This document shows, one piece after another, positions 57,319-64,000 of a DNA stretch of 64,000 nucleotides. The notes under the pieces were generated by a model. The model was not told the origin of the DNA. It made no database searches and saw nothing but the letters and a program-made list of their open reading frames with translations. Source of the stretch: Papio anubis (taxonomy: Eukaryota > Chordata > Mammalia > Primates > Cercopithecidae). The stretch spans positions 10,052,895-10,116,894 of the forward strand of contig NC_044981.1 in the NCBI RefSeq assembly GCF_008728515.1, read 5' to 3'. The position numbers were made by a program, and so were the translations under genes. Each line of letters begins with the position of its first letter. Positions within the stretch are counted from its first letter, which is position 1.

Positions 57319-57822
57319 TTAATATATTTTTAAGACTGCTGACATTTCCTTTCAGGAGTTAAAATACCACCTTTCAATGTGGGTTTCAAGCATGAGTCAA
57401 AAATACTCTTAGGTTTAGTAGAGCCTGCCAATAGCTCTACTTTCCCTAGACCATCCAGATAACAGGCCAAAGATGCTTCATGACTTGGGCATGAGTGGTA
57501 TTCGAATTCCAACCACAAAAGGCTCTCTCTAAGGAGACCTACTCCAGAAACATTAGTGCACTTCACTGGCTTGGTCTGTGTAAATGCTCATCATATTTAG
57601 AGTCTACACCAGAATGTGGTGTCATACTGGCTCTGTTTCATAAACATCCAAGTCTGACCTCTCAAACCCTGACAAATAGCACCTGACCCCTGGCTATCAT
57701 GACTTTCTTTATAATGGCAGAGCCCAGTCAATGTGTTTGTAAGAAAGTTAAAGGAAAAAAAAGTTTTAATTGTTATTTAAATAACTCAATATATTCTGTT
57801 TACAAGGTTTTATCAAAACATT
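57319..57822. other. No recognised gene or repeat
   Basis: Unique-looking sequence. Open frames at 57330-57566 (reverse) and 57495-57686 have no recognisable feature. Confidence 0.4.
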
Positions 57823-57838
57823 AAACATTGCAAATTTT

Positions 57839-58298
57839 TTTTCCGACTTTTAAGTTCAGGGGTGTATGTGCAGAATGTGCAGATTTGTTACATAAGTAAA
57901 CATGTGCCATGGTGGTTTACTGCCCAGCTCATCCCACCACCTAGGTATTCAGCCCAGCATCCATTAACTATTCTTCCTGATGCTCTCCCTCCCCCTATCT
58001 GCCCGCTCCAACAGGCCCCAGTGTGTGTGGTTCCCAGCAATGTGTCCATGAGTTCTCATCATTCAGCTCCCACTTATAAGTGGGAACATGTGGTGCTTGG
58101 TTTTCTGTTCCTGCATTAGTTTGCTGAAGATAATGGTTTCCAACACCATCTGGGTCCCTGCATAGGACATGATCTCATTCCTTTTTATGGCTGCGTAGTA
58201 TTCCATGGTGTACATGTACCACATTTTCTTTATCTAGTCTATCATTCATGGGCATTTAGGTTGATGCTATATCTTTGCTATTGTGAATAGTGTTGCGA
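57839..58298 (-). mobile_element. 5'-truncated L1 (L1PA-type), reverse
   Basis: Reverse complement of an L1 3' UTR and ORF2 end: GTTACATAAGTAAACATGTG, TTGCTATTGTGAATAGTGTT and the like. Perfect 16-bp target duplications AAACATTGCAAATTTT lie at 57823-57838 and 58299-58314. The short T tract at 57839-57842 is the remains of the poly(A). Confidence 0.93.
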
Positions 58299-58314
58299 AA
58301 ACATTGCAAATTTT

Positions 58315-58633
58315 ATTTATTTATTTATTTATTTATTTATTTTTGAGATGCAGTCTCACTCTGTTGCCCAGGCTGGAGTGTGGTGGTGCAATCTCAGCTC
58401 ACTCCAACTTCCACCTCCTGGATCCTGGATTCAAGTGATTCTCCTGCCTCAGCCTCCCAAGCAGCTGAGATTACAGGCACATGCCACCATGCCCAGCTAA
58501 TTTTTGTATTTTTAGTAGAGATGTGGTTTCACCATGTTAGCCAGGCTGGTATTGAACTCCTGACTTCAAGTGATCTGCCTGTCTCGGCCTCCCAAAGTGC
58601 TGGGATTACAGGCGTGAGCCACCACGCCCAGAC
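58315..58633 (-). mobile_element. Alu SINE (AluS-like) beside the L1
   Basis: Reverse Alu with a (TTTA)n tail at the left (58311-58342). The right flank ACGTCGCAGGTTTT (58635-58648) matches ACATTGCAAATTTT at four transitions' distance, so it shares the target site with the neighbouring L1. Contains a 7-bp doubling CTGGATC-CTGGATT. Confidence 0.93.
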
Positions 58634-58794
58634 ACGTCGCAGGTTTTAAATGCTAAAATAAGGGCCTCAATACTTTGAATCTCTTATGATGACACTGTTT
58701 TTATCAAAGGAGTTTGTGCCCTTTCCATTATCATACATGTTACATATTACTGAATCATAATCAAGGCTTTACATACCTTGTTATTTGTTAGTGG

Positions 58795-58933
58795 TCTCTG
58801 TCAGCTAGAGGGCTAGAGCTCCACAAGGGCAGGGATTTCTGTCTTTTGGTTCGGTTATATATAACAAGCACCTGGCACTTAACATTTATTTAATGGATGG
58901 ATGGATGGGTAGATGGATGGATGATTGGATGGA
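58795..58933 (+). mobile_element. L2 3' end with (ATGG)n tail
   Basis: GAGCTCCACAAGGGCAGGGA, CAAGCACCTGGCACTTAACA and TTTAATGGATGG follow the L2 end pattern. The terminal tandem motif has expanded to about ten GATG-type units at 58890-58933. Confidence 0.65.
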
Positions 58934-59214
58934 GCCATATTCCCTACTAGATTACTAGATTGTAAACATCCCAAATAAACATTCTAAGAAAAGTAATACA
59001 TGTACTTTGTTAAATACAATTCAAACAACCTATAAGAAGAGTATGAGACTCATTAGGGAAATTTGAATAGTGAATAATTGATGCTCTTCATAAAATATTG
59101 CTTGTTTGTTTAGGTGTAGAATGTATTGCAGTTATGGTTTACATATTGAACTACTTAAAGACACAATGATGGCTGGCGTTTGTTGCAAAACAATCTTGAG
59201 GCAGGGGAAGGGCA

Positions 59215-59365
59215 GTGAGAGAGATATGGATGAAACATAATCTGCTGTGAGCTGATCATTGTTTTGGGGTTGTGAGTGCATGGAAGTTTATTACACTGTC
59301 GTCTCTACTTTTGCTTAATATACTTCAAAATACTTAATTGTATTTTTTTCATAATAAAAACTGAA
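59215..59365 (+). mobile_element. Old L1 3' end fragment
   Basis: GCATGGAAGTTTATTACACT, CTCTACTTTTGCTTAATATA and TTCATAATAAAAACTG follow an old-L1 (L1ME-like) 3' UTR terminus. Confidence 0.45.
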
Positions 59366-59683
59366 ATATTCAAGCATTACAGAATGGCATAAAGTCAAAA
59401 GCAAGACTGTCCCATCTCTGAACTCTTACCCCTACATCATCTCATTTCCAGGTCATTCGTTTAAAAAAAATAAAATCTTAACTACAAGCACCTAAAACAT
59501 ACCAAGCTCTATTGTAGTCACTGGAGCTATAGTTGTAAGCAAGTGCTCACATGACAGTGTAGAAACAGATAATAAATAAGCTGATAAATATATAAGACAA
59601 TTTCAGAGAGTGATAAGTGCTCTAAGAAAACAAACCAGTTCTCCCCAAAGCAACCAGTGTTTCCAAGTAGTCTAGGCATTTAG
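59366..59683. other. No supported gene; possible ancient repeat debris
   Basis: About 59480-59635 has ACCAAGCTCTATTGTAGTCA, ACAGATAATAAATAAGCTGA and GAGTGATAAGTGCTCTAAGA, resembling the start of the unnamed repeat described at 61890. Weak. Confidence 0.35.
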
Positions 59684-59882
59684 CCACACATGCGTGCGTG
59701 TGCAATGCGTGTGTGTGCGTGCGTGTGCACATGCGTGTGTGTGCGTGCACAATGCGTGTGTGCGCGTGTGTGCAATGCGTGTGCGTGCGTGCATGTGCAA
59801 TGCGTGTGTGTGCGTGTGCACATGTGTGAGTGTGTAATGCGTATGCGTGCATGCGTGTGCACATGTGCATGCTCATGCATGT
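59684..59882 (+). repeat. GTGTGC/ATGCGT alternating purine-pyrimidine minisatellite
   Basis: About 200 bases, almost strictly alternating purine and pyrimidine, made of GTGTGC, GCGTGC and AATGCGTGTG units. The word AATGCGT recurs at irregular intervals of roughly 23-47 bases. It stays CpG-rich. All the open frames over it translate to Cys/Val/Arg/Met or His/Thr/Ala repeats. Confidence 0.93.
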
Positions 59883-59989
59883 ATCACATACCATTTTATT
59901 GCTCAGATGGGAGCATCCATGCTGTTCTATACTTTGCTTCTTTCCTTGAATAATACATCCTACAGATAAGTCTATACCCAGACTGTGAC

Positions 59990-60080
59990 CTTTCAAGAGC
60001 AAGGGCCACATGAACTCACTTCACATCCCCAGTGCCTGTCAGACCCACAGCAGAAGCCTGATAAATTTAATGCCTGATTG
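59990..60080 (+). mobile_element. Probable L2 3' end
   Basis: CAAGAGCAAGGGCCACATGA, CACATCCCCAGTGCCTGTCA and GCCTGATAAATTTAATG resemble an L2 end. A second similar scrap (GTGGTGCCTGGCATATGGAG) lies at about 60197-60245. Confidence 0.45.
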
Positions 60081-60245
60081 AAAGTCTTTCCAATCAAAAA
60101 TTGGTTAAACAACAAATACTCTGTCTTCTCACCCTCTCTGTACCTTGCCTCTCCTACTCCAAAGGTGGGATCCAAGGGAGGTTTGCAGAGTTGTGTGGTG
60201 CCTGGCATATGGAGAGCTTTCAATCAGTGTTTGCTAGAGGAATTC

Positions 60246-61399
60246 AGACTGGGATGAGAATTACAGCAAGGCAAAGACTGTCAGACAAACTTCTCCTTAA
60301 TGAGAGCTGGGCATCTGGTGTGCTGCGCCAGGAAGAAAATGTGTGCCGGGTCCCCAGTGTGGACAGGTGTTCTCTGGCATTTGGAAGCAAAGCTAAAGCA
60401 CAGTTTATGGTGCATGCCGCATGGTCTAGGTTGGTTTTGGTTTTTTGCTTTTTGTTTTTGTTTGTTTCCTTCACCTGCTCTAGCTGCTACAGCCTTTGAT
60501 AATGCTGTATGCTTGCCCTAAGAATCACCTTTAATTCTCAGCAGATCTCAGAGAGCTGAACATGGAATCACTGGGCAATCACTTACCTCATGGTTTATTT
60601 CCTGAAGAGCTTGACTCTTATAAGATCCAAGATGTCATGTTAATTTTTTAAAATGTATTCTTAGTAGTCATAATGATTCTGTTGTTGTTTTTCTGGAAAA
60701 CATTAATAGCAAAAAGGTCACATGAGTTAAGTGGTCACCCAGACCATTTGAACCCCAAACCTTGCTTAATCTTGAATGGCCTGAGAAAGGTTAGAGGTAT
60801 TTGCCTATGTTCTTAAAAATAAAATACCTGAGTTATTGATAAATACAAAAAAAATTGGAGTGAAAGGGAAGAACAACCAACTGTAAATTGGAACTTATTT
60901 ACATATTTCCTAGCATTACTCATTTTGGGATAATGCCTATTTGTGTAAAGAGAGCTGAAGAACCTGAGGATATTCTTCCTGCTACTGCATCCAGGTCAAT
61001 GTGTGATACTCCCTTTGCTAATCATATTTATTTAAAAGATTGGAAGATTATTCCAACAAATTGATCTAAAGACCCCTTTTGCACAGCCCAAGATACTTGT
61101 AAAACTCTCCTTTTAAAATATCACTAAAAGATCTCATTTGACATAACAATAGTGTTAGGTTGAGTGGGAGCTCAGGCCTATCCATGATGGTTGTGTGTGC
61201 TAGGTGAGTTATATCAGTTTGTGTGAAGAGAGGGAAGTGAATACGAGCACACAGAACATAGCAACAGAGGCTGGAGAATGCCTGCAAGTTTGAAAGAGGA
61301 AAGGAAGATACCAAAGACATTTTCCATCAAGTTAACCATCAAAATCATCATAGAAACAAAGACTGGCCAAAATGCTTGAGGTCTGCACATGTAAACACA
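60246..61399. other. Repeat-poor stretch without a recognised gene
   Basis: About 1.15 kb of unique-looking sequence. The 132-codon frame 60101-60499 crosses repeat scraps and has no known domain. No gene is claimed. Confidence 0.4.
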
Positions 61400-61779
61400 T
61401 GTCTTAGTCAGCTGGGGCTGCTATAGCAAAATACCACAGGCTGGGTGGCTTATACAACATATATTTATTTTTTGAGATCAAGGTGCCAGCATGGTTGGGT
61501 TTTGGTGATGGCCCTCTTCCAGGCTTGCAGACAGCCACCTTCTTGCTGTGTGCTGATGTAGCCTTTCCACGGTGCCTTATTGTGGAGAGAGAGAGATCCA
61601 TCTCTCTCTGACATCCTCTTCTTATGAGGGCACTAATTCCATCATGAAGGCACCACTCTTGTGACCTCATCTAACCCTAACTACCTCCCAAAGGACTTTT
61701 AATACCATCACACTGAGGGATCAGGGCTTCAACACATGAATTTGGTGGAAGGGACACAAATATTTAGCCCAAAATAACA
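61400..61779 (-). mobile_element. MLT1 MaLR LTR (MLT1A-like)
   Basis: Reverse MLT1: TGTCTTAGTCAGCTGGGGCT GCTATAGCAAAATACCACAG, GAGATCAAGGTGCCAGCATG, CTTATGAGGGCACTAATTCC, ATCAGGGCTTCAACACATGA and CAAAATAACA. Nearly complete at both ends. A local AGAGAGAGA/TCTCTCTCTC inverted pair lies near 61586-61610. Confidence 0.85.
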
Positions 61780-61889
61780 CTAGAGTAATTTTAGCACTTT
61801 ACACATGCATTTCATTTGGTTTTTGTGAGAATCTATGTATATCAGGAAGCCCTGTACAAGTTTGCTTTGGATTGATTATTCACTTGACA

Positions 61890-62570
61890 TTCAAGAAATA
61901 TTTCTTATCATTTACTCTGTGCCTGGTGCAGTCGTAGGCCTTGGGGAATTCAGCAGGAAAAAACAGACATGGTCCCTGTCCTCAAGGAGCTCACAGTTTA
62001 ATGGGAGAAAAAGAGAGACAATGAATAAACAAACAAAGAAAAAAGTAAATACAAATAAATCAATCACTTGTGATTTGGCTTTGAAGGACAAATACAGATG
62101 TAGTCCTAGAGAAAAGGACGGGGAAGAGGTGATTAGGAAAGGCCTCTTTGAAAAGGCAACGTTGAAGCTGATACCTGAAAGATAAGAAGCCTGCCCTGTG
62201 GAAAATGGAAAAGGGTTTCAGCAGATGGAACAGCAGGTGTGAAGACCTCCAGGCAGAAGAGAGGCTGGCATGTTCTAGGGACCAAAAGAAGCTTGTGTGT
62301 CTGGAACGCAGTCTATGATGGGGAGAGGACAGCATGAGGTTGGAGGGATTGGGAGTACAAGATTGCAGGGGGCCTTGTTAGCCAAGGTAAGGCCTTCATT
62401 TTATTCTAAGGATGATGGGAGCTGTTATAGAGCTTAAGCTGGGGAAAGAGGTGGTTTGGTTCATGGGATTTGTTCACTGTTATGAGAAGCAGTCAGTAGA
62501 TGAAGGTAAAGAAGGCAGGAAGAGACAAAGACAAAGCCAGAACCAATTCAGATATTTTGAGTAAATCAGT
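61890..62570 (+). repeat. Ancient interspersed repeat, family not named (copy 1)
   Basis: Order of blocks: CTCTGTGCCTGGTGCAGTCG, CCCTGTCCTCAAGGAGCTCA, GACAATGAATAAACAAACAA, GGAAAGGCCTCTTTGAAAAG, TTTCAGCAGATGGAACAGCAG, GGCCTTGTTAGCCAAGGTAA, CATTTTATTCTAAGGATGAT GGGAGC. This is a long, widespread mammalian repeat I recognise by content, not by name. Confidence 0.6.
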
Positions 62571-62639
62571 TTTCTTCTAGCCTTCGTGGTCCTAGAAAAC
62601 TATATGTAGACTTAGTGTTGTTTGAAAATCATTTTTTAG

Positions 62640-63090
62640 GTGATGAAGGGACTGTGCATTCAGCAGACGTTTGTTGAGTGTCTACCCAGATGTGTTATGT
62701 GGTGGTGGCACAAAGATTGAATAAGACAAAAACCCTGGCCACCAAGAGCACTCAGGCCAGTCAAGGATACTGACAAGCACACCAAAGACACTCAAAGAAC
62801 ACATGAAGAGCTCTGAGAAGGGTAGTTAAGGAGGAGGAGGAGGACTCTGAAGATCGAGCCCTGCTGGCGAGGGCAGGCAGCAGGAAAGGCCTTGTGCAAA
62901 ACACAAGTGCTGCATGAGCAGATTCCTTATGGAATAAGGACGACTTTTCCCAGGTGGATGGAGTTAGATGTGGAAAAGCAGGCAGGGGGAACAGCACACA
63001 CAAACATTGAGAGATGAGTGAGCCGCGAGTCTGAAAGCCACTGTGACAGCTCGTGTGGCCAGAGCGCTGGGCCACAAAGGGGAGTGACAA
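62640..63090 (+). repeat. Ancient interspersed repeat, same type (copy 2)
   Basis: A second run of the same kind: CATTCAGCAGACGTTTGTTG AGTGTCTACC, ACCCTGGCCACCAAGAGCAC, GCTCTGAGAAGGGTAGTTAA, TTTTCCCAGGTGGATGGAG and GCAGGCAGGGGGAACAGCAC. Same strand and order as copy 1, more degraded. Confidence 0.5.
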
Positions 63091-64000
63091 TGAGGATCTT
63101 CTCTACCAATAAGAGGGGAAGAGGGAAGAAAGCTAAGATGAATTTCTTTAGAAGACGTTTGAAGAACAATTTGGAAGAAGAATAAAGGCAAAGTAGAATC
63201 TGATGCAACAGCCCAGGCAACAATGCATTAGTCACATCTAAGGCAAGATGATAAGCCTCAAAAACGTAAGACCACGTGACAGTCTTCATTGTATTCCCTT
63301 GACCACCAGGTACAAAACCAAACACACCATATTTTCTTAAATTACTATTAAATTGCATTGAGTAAATATAGTACCCTCACAGTGAGGGATCAGGACTTCA
63401 ACAGATGAATGAATTAGAATTTGTATATTCTAATATACAAAATGTCCAGTTCTAGATTCAGGATAAGATATTACACTACCAGAGAGAGGCAAAGCACTAG
63501 GTGCTATTTTTACATATTTATAAGGCCCAAACAGGTTAATGCATATTCTTGACATCACAGATTTATTTCTATGTTAATTTACTTTCAGAAAGCATATGTA
63601 ACCATAATATACATGGGGGAAAAGTAATTTTATTCATGTGTTTGGACATAAAAAATATCATTATGCAGTCTAATAATCCCAGTTGACAGTTAGAATCATT
63701 TAAAAAAAAAAACAGATATATTAAGAAAATTCAAGAAAAGCAACAACTACACTATGGTCTGGCTCCTCTGTTTTGTTGGGTGGCACTGATTTACACCAGC
63801 AGGCACAGTCATTTACAAGTCCATTTTGTGATCAATGCCTAGCCTATTTGCCTATATACGGCATTATGAAAAGTACAAGCAGGCCTACTAAAGAATTCCA
63901 ACTGCCTAGACTTTGCAGGCAAGTGAAAAAGAAGGATTTTTGTTGTAACCTGTTATGTTTACATTTTTTCAATCCTATGGTGACAGCACAGGTTTGGGGT
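63091..64000. other. No recognised gene; one MLT1 scrap
   Basis: Mostly unique, AT-rich sequence. CACAGTGAGGGATCAGGACT TCAACAGATGAAT at about 63377-63409 resembles a reverse MLT1 end. No gene is supported. Confidence 0.4.

Noticed and set aside
59684..59882. CRISPR-like array suggested by the recurring AATGCGT word
   Set aside because: Spacing is irregular, units are simple dinucleotide-based, and the context is a primate genome.
59622..60011. 129-codon reverse frame rich in His, Thr and Cys
   Set aside because: It reads through the GTGTGC minisatellite. No start context and no domain.
62927..63358. 143-codon reverse frame
   Set aside because: Crosses the ancient repeat and unique sequence; no recognised domain or promoter.
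1..64000. Human origin of the sequence
   Set aside because: Rejected in favour of an Old World monkey because of the AluYR-type variants at 56990 and 2856. The call rests on remembered consensus differences and is not absolute.
1..64000. tRNA, rRNA, snRNA or microRNA genes
   Set aside because: I looked for tRNA A/B boxes outside SINEs and for common small RNA sequences and found nothing that I could support.

Overview
This window is primate nuclear DNA, intergenic or deep intronic, and most likely from an Old World monkey (cercopithecid) rather than human. It contains Alu, L1, MIR, L2 and MaLR repeats, which together are typical of a primate genome. The youngest-looking Alu (56990-57306, minus strand, perfect 12-bp target duplication) carries the variants I know from the cercopithecid AluYR group: read in its own sense, CTCAAGCCTGT, GAGACGGG, CTAGCCGGGCGAGGTGG and GAGATCCGGCCACTG. 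The Alu at 2856 shares some of them. I found no functional protein-coding gene. The open frames are chance frames, microsatellite translations, or pieces of repeats and a processed pseudogene.

Layout. 1-9 kb holds Alus, a 3'-end L1 scrap, two MIRs and two MaLR LTRs, one of them split by an Alu. 8.6-8.8 kb is a long AAAG/AAGG microsatellite, followed by a short GC-rich patch near 9.4 kb. 9.5-14 kb is repeat-poor apart from L2/MIR and MLT1 pieces. 14.3-15.2 kb is an RPL7A processed pseudogene. 15.2-19.3 kb is an old L1ME-type element riddled with Alus, plus two further L1 scraps. 21.25-27.37 kb is a near full-length but dead L1PA-type element flanked by an imperfect target duplication.

29.6-38.6 kb is a layered retroelement block. 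LTR-like DNA and an MLT1 LTR are followed by degraded internal sequence of a class I endogenous retrovirus. A large L1MA/L1PB-type element, itself hit by a Tigger-like DNA transposon and three Alus, interrupts that sequence. The block then ends with the end of an env-like region and an LTR-like segment. 39.3 kb is a 5'-truncated L1 with a perfect 14-bp target duplication. 40.2 and 42.2 kb carry two related copies of a roughly 128-bp segment.

44-47.5 kb holds older L1 fragments and an MLT1 LTR split cleanly by a small inverted-repeat DNA transposon. 47.96-48.02 kb carries two adjacent matches to the ZNF143/THAP11 (SBS) motif, the best regulatory candidate in the window. 48-53.5 kb is repeat-poor. 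53.5-59 kb has two copies of one hAT-like element, Alus, and a nested Alu/L1 pair sharing one target site. 59.7 kb is an alternating purine-pyrimidine GTGTGC tract. 61.4-63.2 kb is an MLT1 LTR followed by two neighbouring copies of one ancient repeat I cannot name.

No system of cooperating genes was found. What can be read here is mainly a record of nested insertions, plus a few candidate regulatory stretches. Family and subfamily names come from memory of consensus sequences and should be treated as approximate. Boundaries are usually good to about 5-20 bases, and less for ancient repeats.
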